Assembly: GCA_973895155.1 (NCBI GenBank)
Contig: OZ316894.1
Coordinates: 19,716,001-19,780,000 of the forward strand
Length of the DNA stretch: 64,000 bases
Direction: 5' to 3'
Origin: Marsupella aquatica
Taxonomy: Eukaryota > Marchantiophyta
Made by a program: the position numbers and the translations under genes. Positions within the stretch are counted from its first letter, which is position 1; every line of letters begins with the position of its first letter. Positions 12,296-23,599 of the stretch are shown here, one piece after another. The notes beneath the pieces are model-generated. The model saw nothing but the letters and a program-made list of their open reading frames with translations, did no database searches and was not told the DNA's origin.

Positions 12296-12790
12296 AATTA
12301 TATTTTTTGTTGTAGTTTGCTTCTAGTGCTTTTCCTTGTATTTTACCTTTTATTGGGTCTCTGGAATTTATTTAACTGCCTGGCTATCTCTGTAAAAAAT
12401 GTCACCAGTTGAAGAGGTTTCCCCACAAAATAAGATGTTTAAGGGGGGTGGGGGGTGTTGAAGAGTTGGTTTGCAAATTCAATCTCAAAGAGTGTAGGCT
12501 TGGGTGGGGAAGGTGCATAATGGCACATTGAGGTTCATCTCTGGTTAGTAAAAAAATGTCAGCTTCGTGAAACAGCCAATTAACGAGGTTTTCCCTCCAG
12601 ATGACATGCAGTAAGTCGACCATGAGACAAATAATACAGAAACGCATATTGTAATGTTTAGATTCAGATATGATGTTTGACATGACCAGGGTGTAAGCTA
12701 CACCAGCCTTGACACTCTACACATGTCAATCTCACGTTTCCTAGAAAATCCAGAAACACTAGCGTGCGTAACTTGTTACACTTGCCAGTC

Positions 12791-12970
12791 TACACGTATC
12801 AGCCCTTACGTGTAACAGGCATCTATCGCTACGTGGTCCCCATGCAAACTCTGGAAAATTTAATAACAAATCAATTGCCATGACATCTTGGATGACAGTA
12901 CGTGTACGGTGGATGATCTCAACAGGTGTAATAGCTGACTTACCGGTGCCCAAAACACTCCCTATAACTA
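12791..12970 (+). promoter_or_regulatory. Promoter of the second LEA-like gene: clustered ACGT cores
   Basis: ACGT cores occur at about 12793 (ACACGTAT), 12807 (TTACGTGTAA), 12830 (CTACGTGGTC) and 12899 (GTACGTGTAC), with a TATA-like CCTATAACTA at 12961. Dense ACGT cores suggest ABA or dehydration control through bZIP factors, as for copy 1. Confidence 0.5.
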
Positions 12971-13132
12971 CAGTCCGCCTCGCACATTCTCGTCATTCCT
13001 CATTCACCACAATCTCTCATCGCTTTCTTTCAGCTCTCGATTTCTATTCACACGACCTTCTCTAGTATTTGCAGCTCGATTCAGTCAATCTTGGGTTCAG
13101 TACTCCACTCTACTCAATCCCCAGCAGCAAAG

Positions 13133-13681
13133 ATGTCGACCGTTGATAATGTGAAGGGTACCGCAGCCGACAAGACGGAGCAGACGAAGCAGTCTGCAGC
13201 TCAGACGACGGACCAGACGAAGCAGACCGCTTCTCAGAAGACCGGAGAGGCCCAGTCGCAAGCTCAGGGGATGTCGCAGACCGCCCAACAGAAAGCTGGC
13301 GAGACTGCAGGAGCTGTGCAAAGCAAGGCTGGTGCAGCGAAGGATTCAACCGGAAGCGCTCTCCAACAGGTAAGCTGTAGCTGCGTCACTGTTGTTTGCT
13401 GTTTGGCACTGCTGTGTTTTTTCCGAGACCCCTCTACCTTCACCTCCCAGGATGTAAAACTTCGATCTAGAGTTGAGTTGCTGGGGTTGATTCGGCAAAG
13501 TCTTGTTGAGTGAGAGGTGGCTGACTCCATGACGGGAAAGTTGGAAAGAAAATGGAAGAGTCTCTCCGTACTTTCCTCTGAATTTGACTTTGCGAACTTT
13601 GCATGTTCGGATGAACAGACTGGCGACAAGTTGGGCGAGGCTTTCAACAACGCGAAAGGAGCTGTAACAGGACAAAAGTGA
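13133..13681 (+). CDS. LEA/KIN-like hydrophilic stress protein, copy 2
   Basis: Exons 13133-13369 and 13619-13681 with a 249-bp intron give 99 residues. The intron is phase 0 at the same place as in copy 1 (after ALQQ, before TGDKLGE). The sequence is low-complexity and hydrophilic, dominated by Gln, Thr, Ala and Lys, with repeats such as EQTKQ, DQTKQ and AQQKAGE. The N-terminus MSTVDNVKGTAAD is nearly that of copy 1. The two genes lie 3.5 kb apart in the same orientation, consistent with tandem duplication. Antisense frames over exon 1 reflect the repetitive codons and are not genes. Confidence 0.85.
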
Positions 13682-15469
13682 GTGACCCAGTGCACTCATG
13701 GGGTGACCCAGTGCACTCATGGGCTATAACGTCGAAGCCACAGCAGCCAGAGCAAGATCTTAAAGTAAAGGCGGTGGTAAAGATGGAAGTTAGTCAGATG
13801 ATAGCTTCGATAGGGAAACCTTTTTGGTTACTATACGGACGGACAAACTGATCTGGAAGGAGTTTGTTCACGTAACGAAGTGTGTACATATTCACCTTCG
13901 TCTACCTGTAAATATTGAATCACGACCATGTTTACACTGATCGTTTCATTCTAAATTCCTTCTAATAAACCGCAAGAACTTTCGCCCATACTTGCAGTTC
14001 ACGATCTCGAAATGTTACGTTGACCGTTTTCTTCTAGTTTCTTTCTCTAGTGAGCCGCAAAAAATTTCGCGTATTCAAATCACTATTTCGAATTATTGTG
14101 GATTCTAAAACGTCGATTTGGTTTACTCTATTATCATTTCAAACGTACTCTAGTTTGATTCTCATCTGTCCCTCCTCCGCACGAACCACAGAGAAAAAAT
14201 TGGGCTATTCATTTGACACTACTAACACCGACGTAGCGTTGGTATCAAACTTCTCTAGAGAGTAGGTGCCTTATCGCGCTGGCGCTGACTGAACCAAAAA
14301 AGAAAACAATCACTTACATGTATGTCTTTGTCCACCTGCTAGATCCTAATCCCAAATGTTTGTCACCATATTATACTACCTGAACTGTTTGCTCCTGTCT
14401 CATGCGCATCGTGAAATACAAGCCAATGTAATTTCTAGAAAACAATGATTCGTACACCTCCAAACATTTCGTCATCATGATTTCAATCATTCGTTTTGAC
14501 ATTCCAAAACTGAATGTAAATGAGTAAGAACTGTGCCAGAAATACACATTGAAATTGTGCTGAATTGTCCGTAGAAAGACGATTTGCAATCAACTGCCAC
14601 ATTAAATGTAGCTGTTGAGTTTGCACCTTTTAAAATGAACACTTAACATATATGTTACACTGTTCTCGAAGTGATCGCTTGAAGCTGCCATTTCATTCTG
14701 AACATGGAAATTTTGACATGAGAAAAATCCTGAGCTTCGTGAGAAGTTCTATTCATGGTGAAACAAACTCATGTGACAAAATTTGCATACTGAAAAACTT
14801 GCTCGAGGGAAATTTGCATCAGAGTAAACGAAAAATAGAAAACTTGCGCATGCAAATCAAGATAATTACTCTCAATCAAGTGCATTTGGCGCAAGGCAAT
14901 AACAACCAGCCAAAATAGCTAAGAAGTCTACTCAACCCACAAACCAGACAGTCAAAGCTGACAAGAAGCTACAAAACCATTACTTTCATTTGCAGCCAAA
15001 CATGAAATAGGATGAGGCTACATTGCCCTTTCAGAATGCGCCAATGTCCCAAATGGAATAACGATAAAGGTGCATTTTACCTTTGCTGACACGACCAAGC
15101 TCGGATATTCTAAATGGATACTATTCTATTCATCGAGAATACCCGACCACCATCGTGGAGTAGAATAGTAAAAAGCAGGTTGAAAACCACCAAAATCTGA
15201 ACGGAAATGTAGCTCCATTGATTATTAAATTAGTTTTGGGGACTGGTTAATAATTTAATACTATTTGGGGAAGAGTATATTAAAAAATGGTTTCTTGAAA
15301 CCCAACAGGTCTCAAACCAAAAGTCCCCTGAAAAATAAATTAATTTTGGGGCAATTTAGTAATTTGCCCCAACTAGATTGGGAGTAGGAAAGTAAAAAAC
15401 TCCTTAGTGACCCTCTTATGTGGTTTACTTAGTAGCTCTACCAGGAAATTGAGTTCTAATCTCGGTAGG
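13682..15469. other. Intergenic, AT-rich, no gene
   Basis: The 3' UTR of copy 2 carries an exact tandem pair (GTGACCCAGTGCACTCATGG twice, from 13682). After about 14050 only short frames are seen. Around 15200-15400 are AT-rich blocks with ATTAATTTTGGGG and AGGTCTCAAACCAAAAGTCCC. The latter recurs in altered form at 15766, suggesting an old repeat around the LINE tail at 15470. Confidence 0.35.
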
Positions 15470-15672
15470 GTGTTAGCTTCGGGCCTTCTTTTTGGATCCC
15501 TTTTTTGGCCCTGTTTTTGGCCCTGGCTTTTGCTTGGGGTCCCATGGTTTTGTTTTTCTTGGGACTTTCTCCCCTCTTTTCCTTGGCTTCATTGGGTTGC
15601 TTTGCCATTGGATCATGTCTCCTGTTAGGCGTTTGAGTTTTTTGCCCTTGGGCAAGTTCATATATATTTTTG
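15470..15672 (+). mobile_element. Putative 5'-truncated LINE 3' tail
   Basis: A T/C-rich stretch ends TTGGATCATGTCTCCTG, TTAGGC and then AAGTTCATATATATTT. This resembles the sense-strand 3' end of the LINE at 34560-38620 (GGATCCTGTCTCCCGGTT, then GGCAGTTTGATATATATT). Similar tails lie at 21960, 22086 and 51600. No coding part remains. The match was judged by eye. Confidence 0.4.
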
Positions 15673-15830
15673 GAAAAGCACGGATCTGAAACCAAGTGAA
15701 AGTACTTACAATTAAAGTGATTAAGGAACTTGGTATTTTACACCAACTAGCCCCATGACCAAATGAGTCTCAAACCAAATGAAAGTCCCCAAGATAGTCC
15801 CCAAGATAGTAAGTGACTTTTGGGCCTACG

Positions 15831-16214
15831 ATGGCCTCAAAAAATGAGGCTATGGCATCCGTTTGCTTTGCTTTGCTTTGCTTTGCTGACAACGTCGTTC
15901 ATGTGGCTGCTGCTCTGCCGCTGCTGATTCTTGCGGCCTTGCTGCGTTCACCCAAGATTTGTGATTCTGCGCTCAAATCATCGAGACCAATTTCGGCTTC
16001 TACGAAGCAATGCCCCACATTTGGTTTTGCTTCTTTCGCGAGTAGCAGCAGCAGCAGCAGCTCAAGGTTGATGGTTTTCTTCTCGAGCATTGGACAGGAG
16101 TTTAAGAGCTGCTTCATCTCTCCTCTCGTGCAGAAGCTTGTGCTCTTGATAGCGGCTTCTCCCGTTGCTGCGGTGGCTGGCAATGTGCTGGTGAATGGCA
16201 TTGATGAACCGTGA
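15831..16214 (+). CDS. Hypothetical small protein with hydrophobic stretches
   Basis: The ATG at 15831 opens a 127-codon frame ending at 16214. It encodes two hydrophobic segments (near residues 22-43 and 105-120) and a serine run from an AGC microsatellite. A (TTTGC)n tract lies at 15861-15887. The frame sits just upstream of PdxT on the same strand. On the opposite strand overlapping frames of 60-100 codons are also open, so it may be only the GC-rich 5' region of PdxT. No family is recognised. Confidence 0.3.
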   Translation: MASKNEAMASVCFALLCFADNVVHVAAALPLLILAALLRSPKICDSALKSSRPISASTKQCPTFGFASFASSSSSSSSRLMVFFSSIGQEFKSCFISPLVQKLVLLIAASPVAAVAGNVLVNGIDEP

Positions 16215-16457
16215 CGCTGCGAAAGTAGGGATTTCGTTCGGCATTTCGTGTTGAGGGATTTCGTTATACTGTCGCCACCAATTTCAGCGTGTTTGAATCA
16301 TTGTTACAGAGCGAGTTGAAAATTGCTGCCCTGGTGATGTGGTGGTGAATGTTTGTGGTGGCCCCGTGTGGTCTTCCTCTGTTCGTGCCTCCGGAGTCTT
16401 CTCGTGATTGGCCTCTTTTTGCCTGCACCGCCAGCCGACCAGCGGCGGCTTGTCGAG

Positions 16458-18670
16458 ATGGCGGTGGTGGGAGTGCTGGCGTTGCAGGGCTCGTTCCGTG
16501 AACACATTGTAGGTGAGTTTCATAAATTTTTGTTCCATGAACAATTGTAGGTGAGTTTCATGAATTATGGTTCCGAGAACAAGTGTAGGTCAGTTTTATG
16601 AATCAAGGTTTCATGAACAATTGTAGTTCCATGAATTATCGATTCTGCAAGAGATTGTTGTGGTCTTGTCAAATAGAGATGGATGTGAATTGTAATGTGA
16701 ATTCGGTTGTTGTGGCAGCGCTGAGGAAACTTGATGTGGAGACCGTAGAAGTTAGGAAACCGGAGCAGCTGGTGGGCCTGTCCGGCCTAATTATTCCTGG
16801 TGGGGAGAGCACGACTATGGCGAAGCTTGCCGAGGAATATAAATTGGTGTGTGGCACGCTGCCTCCTCTCTTCTCAGGATTTGTTCTCTCGGTTTTCATG
16901 CTTCTCTCCCCCTCATGTTATTCCCTGTTTCTGGACTTCGGAATTACGCGTGCATCTGTTATAGTGGAGCACTTTCCTAACTCGTAGGTGGTGGCAGATT
17001 CCCGCGCTGAAAGAATTCAGCACCAGCGGAAAACCACTTTGGGGGACGTGCGCAGGCCTTATCTTTTTGGCGGACAAGGCAGTGGGTGAGTAATGGAATT
17101 TGACCAACGATTTGTGAATCCGGAATTGACCCACTACCCTCATCAAATTCTCCTCATCTCCGCGAAAGCACGATAGAATTGACCTCTTTTGATTTTCGTT
17201 GTAAAATCTTGCATAGGGAAGGACACGACTTGGGAAAATCCGCTCATATGTCTTTCACAGTCATCTGCCGCTAGGACGGCAAGCCGGCTGTTGAACTGAT
17301 GAAATGCTTTGTGTGTCAGGTCAGAAAACTGGAGGGCAGGCCCTTCTTGGAGGTTTAGACGTTACTGTGCACCGCAATTTTTTTGGAAGTCAGGTAAGCA
17401 ATTCCGCCTTCGGAGGAACATCTATCTTGTGTTAACCACGGTATTCGTTGCCTCGTCTTCCAGTGCAGATCGGGTCAAGAAGTCATTTTTTTAAAGTATT
17501 CTTTGTCTATACCCAAAAGAAATATGTGGTGCGGAATGAAATATGATTATGAACAGTGGACATTAAAAGCTAACTGTCATCGCCTGCACCTGATAATTGA
17601 AACGTGGAGAAGAATTAGACATGTAGATAGAATAGAGTCGTCTTATTTCGGAGCTTCCAAAGGTCAGACAATGACTTGGAGTGTTTTCAGGACTGAGGGT
17701 TTATGGATCGTTGTGGGGTCTTTGGAATCACAGCTTGGGAGGCTGTTTGAGGGCAATGAATCATGTTACATATAGAGATTAACTGATGCTTGTCTTGCTG
17801 GAGCAGCTAAATAGTTTCGAAACGGAGCTGCCATCGCCGCCAGCGCTAAGAGAAGGAGGAGCAGGGGAGACTTTCCGTGCGGTGTTCATTCGGGCGCCAG
17901 CAATCCTCGATGCTGGTCCTTCCGTAGAAGTGTTGGCCGATATCATTATTGGTTCGGAAGTTCCATTAGCTACTCCTGAAGACGTTGAGGTAAGTGCCGG
18001 GTCATTCCATTGCATTCATTTGCTAGATGGTACTGTAGTAGGTCATTGTCGGAAACACAATTCGCAAAATGTATGATGGATTTCGAATCCGATGGATGTG
18101 CTTCGCGAATCCGTCTAAATGTCATTCTACGAATCAGTTTTATAATGTAGTACTCTCCTTTGTGGGGGATTTCGACCACAGCTAAGCATTGGTCTCAGCG
18201 ATGACATCGTTTTGGGATACTGGGGGGGGTCTGTGTTATCGTTGTTCTCATCAATATGTCCCGAACTATGTCTAGGCTGAGAAGCTGGGCCAGAAGCTGA
18301 TAGTGGCAGTAAGGCAAGGAAATCTTCTCGCCACTGCCTTCCATCCCGAGCTGACATCAGACACTCGTTGGTATGCCGTCTTTTCGTTCCATTTGATCTC
18401 AAATTCATTCTTTGGAAATCTGAAATCTGTGACGTCGACCTACTCTCTATGTCTGAATCACGCTCTCTTCGAGCTTGCCGGTCGTGAGTGACGCGTGCGT
18501 TACGTTGCAGGCACAGTTTGTTCTTGAAGATGATTCAATCTGGCGAAAAGGCAGTGTCAACAGAGGACCATATAAAGGCAGCCGGAGCAGACTATAGTTT
18601 ACTCCGTCCCATGGCCACTTCGAAGGATCTACCAATTTTTAGGGATACTTCGTTTCTAGTCTTTGAATGA
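16458..18670 (+). CDS. PDX2: Pyridoxal 5'-phosphate synthase glutaminase subunit (PdxT/PDX2)
   Basis: This subunit hydrolyses glutamine and passes ammonia to PdxS/PDX1 for vitamin B6 synthesis in the cytosol. Seven exons join with consistent phases: 16458-16512, 16719-16846, 16998-17085, 17320-17393, 17807-17989, 18276-18370 and 18511-18670, giving 260 residues, close to the 255 of Arabidopsis PDX2. Visible landmarks are the start [16 protein letters not shown], the oxyanion-region [13 protein letters not shown], the nucleophile in [20 protein letters not shown], and the His-Glu pair in AFHPELT. The C-terminus ends [14 protein letters not shown], like the plant DLPIF end. Intron 1 begins inside a 38-bp minisatellite that repeats the splice donor. 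Confidence 0.96.
16497..16640 (+). repeat. 38-bp minisatellite spanning the PdxT exon 1/intron 1 junction
   Basis: The motif GAACA(A)TTGTAGGTGAGTTTCAT starts in exon 1 and recurs with an exact 38-bp period (GTAG at 16509, 16547, 16585 and 16623). The authentic donor GTAG/GTGAGT is thus copied once perfectly and once as GTAG/GTCAGT inside the intron. The fourth copy lacks the GT. Confidence 0.9.
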
Positions 18671-18920
18671 AAACGCTATCGGGCTAATTATTCCATTGTG
18701 AGATATGTTCTCGGCCAAGCTAGAAGTCAATTTCTTGCAGGAAGTCGACCTTGGTCGGGACAGGTTGTAATTCTTTTCCGATACTGAGCCTGCAAGAAGG
18801 GTATCGGAGGACGTATTGTCCCCCTGGTGGTCTATATGTTGTATGGGTATATGTTGTATGGCTGCTCCGGCACTGTAAATGTACTCTTCTCACGTGGTGA
18901 TAGTTCCCTACATGTGGAGA

Positions 18921-19054
18921 CAGTTTCCAAGCCTAGGGTAGGGCATTGTTTCAATCACTGATCTGTGATTGTTTTGTGAAAGAAGAACAGTTTCCAAGCC
19001 TAGGGTAGGGCATTGTTTCAATCACTGATCTGTGATTGTTTTGTGAAAGAAGAA
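18921..19054. repeat. Perfect 67-bp tandem duplication
   Basis: Positions 18921-18987 and 18988-19054 are identical base for base, beginning CAGTTTCCAAGCCTAGGGTA. The repeat lies about 250 bp downstream of the PdxT stop, in probable 3' UTR or the flank. Complete identity indicates a recent event or an assembly artefact. Confidence 0.95.
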
Positions 19055-20972
19055 AGGATCTGGAAGAGCAGATTTTCCTTGGAACACACTTAGGGTTGAT
19101 TTCGTTTGCCAGGACAAATCGAGTCCGAGGAGATTTATGCTGTGGACTGGCGGTGCACATGTGACCTTCGTGAGTGAAGTCTCAGTGGTGATCCCGGCTG
19201 ATTGTAGATGTGAATTTGAGTTCTGATGTGCTTTGGGAATCTTCAATGCGAGGAAAACGATTTCGGTGGAAAGATTTGAGATCAAGTAGACCTAGTGGCA
19301 TTTTCTCAACTATGAAGACTATGTCCCTGTTTATCCCAAGGAATCCTCATGGGGTTCTATGTCACTTGTAGGAAGCCAAAGTAATTAGAGTTGGATCCAC
19401 CCTTAATGCCCTATCATTAGTGGCGCCTGTCTCGACCCAGTCTCGACCTTTCCTCGACTTTGCAAGTTGATTAATATTCTAAAAGCAGTGAATAGAGAAA
19501 AGTGAATTTCTGAAGGTGATCATGCAGTGCGAAAAAGCCACGCAAGAAATCGCTTCGAGAATTCGAAGCGCAATGGACAGGGTTCATAAAGTGTGGTAAA
19601 GAACTAACAATGTCCTAGCAAGAAGACATCGTGCAAGAAAGTGGAGTTGTCTACACCCTAATTACACAAGTAATCAACTTTAGAATAAAATCCCTGCTGT
19701 AGAACGGCCATTTATCATTAATAGAACAGAAATTTCAACAACCAGGATGTATTGTTAATCGTCTGAGCCAGATTTCAACGCCATCAAAAAAGATCCTTAA
19801 CATGGAAACAACAGAAACACGGAAACAGAAAACGTCCAAATATGAAACAGACACTTGTTAGTGACACCTGCGTCAAAGCTTTAACAAAATATACTTTCTC
19901 TACAAAGTCACTGAGTTAAGAGTCACGGAGCTATTCATGCTCTACATGAGCAATATAGGAAAGTGAGTATGATTGTACAAGTTGGAAAGCAACCCTGCGC
20001 AGACAAAGACGCTTTAGAGGTTCAGGAAAAGGCTCCATGTGAAACCTAAGCAAGTCATCCTTTTCTCCGCGTGGTCATCGACGCAACTGATCTTACTTCT
20101 AGGTGTCGCGAAGAGCTGGATGGTCTTCAATACACAAAAGAAATCTCAATCTGAAACTCATTTAAATAACCAGTTCCAAGTTCGAGATTTCAATTTTCCC
20201 TATTGAAGACTATCCAGCTCTCCTCAAAATGAAATCTCAAACTTAAAAGCCTCTTGGTGTTTAGAGATGCCCCTAACCATCAGAACAGTAGCTTTGACAA
20301 CAAAAATGTCCAAAATTCATGATATCACAACAACAATGGAAGACCCTCAGATCACTAAAATAAACTTTAAACCGTGATCTACATGCACGGCGACATAAAA
20401 ATTGCTTCGACAGAAAGAGCATCTGGGGGGATTCCAAAATTAAAATCCATCAAATCCGCTCACAACATTACGCTCCATTGGAACTACGACTGTAGCAATT
20501 TGAAGAAGGAATTCTAATCACGCGATCGAAAGCCAATAATCTCTCCCCAATAAACAAGAAATCGGGAAAGAAGGTTTCCAAAGTCTCGGCCCAAAATGAA
20601 AGATCCTTACATGTTTGACAAACAGTAAAAAACTCTGAGAAGCTTGCTGGAAACTTGCCCTAACTAACAAGACCCACCCTCCATTCACCGAAGAAAGACG
20701 AACATTTCGGGAGAATGTCCCTTATAGGTTACTCCGTTCTAAACCCTAACCCATCCACACCGTTACAGTCATCCATTCAAAAGAACAAATGCGAGAGGAT
20801 GGTGAGACTCTACCCACGGAACAAGCAACAGTCTTCTGTCAACGACACAGAAATTGACCAGAAAGCTGAGCATAACACGCTCACCCACAAAATTGATCGA
20901 ATATTGTCGTGGGAGGGGCCTGAGAAGTGAGGCACAGACGTACCCTCGTCGGTAGGTTGTCCCCCACCATAT
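19055..20972. other. Intergenic, no gene seen
   Basis: Only short frames without motifs are present. The part from about 20600 to 20972 is probably the 3' UTR of the minus-strand gene at 20973-21221. Confidence 0.35.
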
Positions 20973-21221
20973 CTACTTCTTATTCTGGTCCTTCTTTTCA
21001 TGGCCTCCTGGCTCGTGAGCCACGAAGTACGCAGTGAGGATCACTGCGGGCAGCACCACATACTCGGCAAACGTCGACAGCTTTGCGAGCAGAGGGCGAG
21101 ACATTGGTCCTGACTTCGAGGACACCTTCGGCAGCTTCAATTCTTGTGTGCAAATGAACGGAAATTTGGTGCTCCTTGCGTTTCCCTTGCTTTCTCCCCC
21201 TTGTTGTCTCGTGTCTCCCAT
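20973..21221 (-). CDS. Small single-helix membrane protein, unknown family
   Basis: The frame encodes 82 residues from an ATG at 21221. It has a basic N-terminal half, one clear membrane segment (about residues 54-69, YVVLPAVILTAYFV) and a charged tail HEKKDQNKK. This layout suits a tail-anchored subunit of a mitochondrial or ER complex, but no family signature is recognised. A shorter start at an internal Met (GPMSRPLL, residue 40) would leave 43 residues. Being conserved-looking and compact, it is more credible than neighbouring frames. Confidence 0.45.
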   Translation of the reverse strand: MGDTRQQGGESKGNARSTKFPFICTQELKLPKVSSKSGPMSRPLLAKLSTFAEYVVLPAVILTAYFVAHEPGGHEKKDQNKK

Positions 21222-21554
21222 TTCGAGCCTTTTTTTTATAAATAATTTGGAGTAATATTACTATCCGAAAATCAAACACTATGATATTGAATACCTCACA
21301 ATTTTGCAAACAGTCTGGTTACAAATGGTCATCTGGCCCAAGGAAATCCAGGCCTTTTGTTTACTCTTTTTTTGGGTCACCATTCCATAGGCCAAAAAAC
21401 ACCTCCATGTGAGCCCTCCTGCCTCTGCCTTGCCCTCCATGGTTTGCCCTGGCCCGCTCAGCATGGCCCTGCATGCCTTGCCTCACCCTCTCCCTCTCCC
21501 TCACTACTTGTGCAATGCACCCACAATTGGCTTGTTTAACTATATATCTTATAT

Positions 21555-21630
21555 ATAAAGTGCAAAGGGAAGCTAGAGTTAAGGTCTAGGCTTCTAGAGT
21601 GAAACCACTAGACCATGACTCTAGGGCCCC
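21555..21630 (-). repeat. SINE-like hairpin segment with a tRNA A-box motif
   Basis: The minus strand reads GAGTCATGGTCTAGTGGTTT, which contains TGGTCTAGTGG, identical to the A box of plant tRNA-Glu-type genes. Nested inverted pairs CTAGAGT/ACTCTAG and GGTCTAG/CTAGACC enclose it. A convincing B box and a tail are not seen. Confidence 0.3.
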
Positions 21631-21959
21631 CCATAATATATGTGCATAGAAAGGATGATGTTTTGATATGTATGATTGTTAAAATGATGGGGCCAGACAT
21701 GATAGCTTTTTAATCATTTCATTAATCTTCAAAGAATTGAAATAGTAAATACATTTTGTTGACACTTGTATTGTCCTTTCCTCTATTCACTTTCAAAGAA
21801 GGGGTAATCAGGGCTAGTGAATCACAATATACCTCTTAAGCCTACATGTCAACAGACAATCTAACTATGTAACCACAATCAAAGGCTACTCTTACGGCCT
21901 AAAGCCTGGATAATTATAGAACAATTTAACATCAATGTTGGAGGTGCTTAAAAAAAAGT

Positions 21960-22144
21960 TTACACGTCAGGGCGACTGCTATATTCAGGCCCTCAACTTG
22001 AATTGATGCTCTTGTTTTCTTCCGTCTATTGAGTCTCCAGCCTTCGGGACCCCGTCTCCTAGTTTGGCATGATGTATGATATACAAGTTGAATCCAGTTC
22101 CCTGTCTCCTACTTGGGCACTTACTTTGGCAGACTGATATATGA
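21960..22144 (+). mobile_element. Two successive LINE-like 3' tails
   Basis: CGGGACCCCGTCTCCTAGTT ending ATGATATAC (to about 22085) is followed by CCCTGTCTCCTACTTGGGC ending GACTGATATATGAC (to about 22144). Both follow the GTCTCC...GTT/TTGG...GATATA plan of the 34560-38620 LINE 3' end. They may be nested or tandem insertions of truncated copies. Confidence 0.35.
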
Positions 22145-23599
22145 CTTCAGGATGGATTCTGGGTAGCCAAAAATGGCTCTGAGTCAAGGTAATTACTATG
22201 AGAGTTTTTCTGGCAGCAAACCGCCTACATCAGAATCATTATTCACTCTATTGGGGTGTCATTCACCAGATTCGTAACAAACCAGAGTCCATTACTCCAC
22301 AACCTGACAGTTCTCCTTAACTCTAAGGACATTTGACATCAGGAATAAATGTAGGCAAATGCAGAGTACTCTTTTGCATCTCCCTAAATCCAGGAAATTT
22401 ACAGAGTACACTTAGCATCTCCTCCCTGAGACAGGTCTCACATCAGGAATAAATCTAAGAAGTTTACATATAGTCTTGCTAGCATCTCCTCCCTCACACA
22501 AGGTACCACTCACCACACGGCAACTGTTTAGGAGTCTTACCTTGTCCACTACCATACAGAAGACTCCCGTTACTACCTAACAACTTTTGATCCATGCCCC
22601 GAGTTCTATTTAGAGTAGCAAAAGCACTAGGATCTGAGAAGGCGTTGTCTCTTTTTTCTTTCCTCTCATTGTCCTTTGTTTTTCCCTCTATTATGGTTCC
22701 TTGTCCTTTACTGTAGGAGCTACACAGGCTCTGTACTGAGGTGAGAGATTTTGCCATGGACAAGGCATTCACACTTAGCTAAAACGACTTTCTTTCTCGT
22801 GGAGAAATATTTTGTTATGGGTAAAGCATTTCACGTTTTCTGGACACAGCTAAGAAATTGCAGGCAAGAATCGAAGTAAATTAAGGGGATTCTGACTCAG
22901 TCTGGGCAAAGAGTTGAGAAATTTCAAGAATGAACCAAAGTGAATTACTGCTTTCTCTACCAAGAGATGTCCAAAATGAAAGGCCTCGGGCACTTATTTA
23001 GGGGAACTTTACCCTGACAAAAAATGACAATTGATTTGGGGCCAACTCACATCCACGACCATCCACAAATTCACAGCAGGTGCCGGTAGTAACGGACTAT
23101 AGATGACCATTTCATAAGCAAAAATCCCCCAGAAAGGGATTGAACACAAACATCAGATGACGCAGGAAGCCTTTTATTGACTTCCAATGATGCTCCAGGG
23201 CCAGTCCTCTTGCAATAATGAAACCTCTCCAAGCCGTGTAGGGCCAGTACTCTTGCTTTATTCATCAAAGAGCAGGCTCGGACCAAACAATGAATACTAA
23301 TAAACATTAACTGGCTAATTACCATTACAAAGGGGTTATGTACTGTCAATAAGTAGCAGTCTCAGGGCATGCCTCCAGAAGTCCACCATTTGCGTGTGAT
23401 CACAAATACTGCTTTGGTCAATCAGGTGGCTTGACTCCACCAACGTTTCCCATCGTGAAATTGAGCTACCAGTACGCTTCCGATCATAAAATCTTGGGTA
23501 CAAAGCCTCGACTTTCTTGAAGGTAGCGTGTTAGCAGATGTGATGCCTCCAGAGTTCCACTATTTGAATATATATTCACACAATGGTTGCTTGAAGCAG
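22145..23599. other. Intergenic with minor direct repeats
   Basis: Two loosely repeated blocks (CATCAGGAATAAAT and AGCATCTCCTCCCT) occur between 22330 and 22495. The minus-strand frame 22772-22494 (92 codons) has no recognisable domain. The last few hundred bases are probably 3' UTR of HMG-CoA synthase. Confidence 0.35.

Noticed and set aside
13097-13720. Overlapping antisense frames of 74-143 codons opposite LEA-like copy 2
   Set aside because: They arise from the Gln/Ala/Lys codon repeats of the sense gene and have no domain or splice logic of their own.
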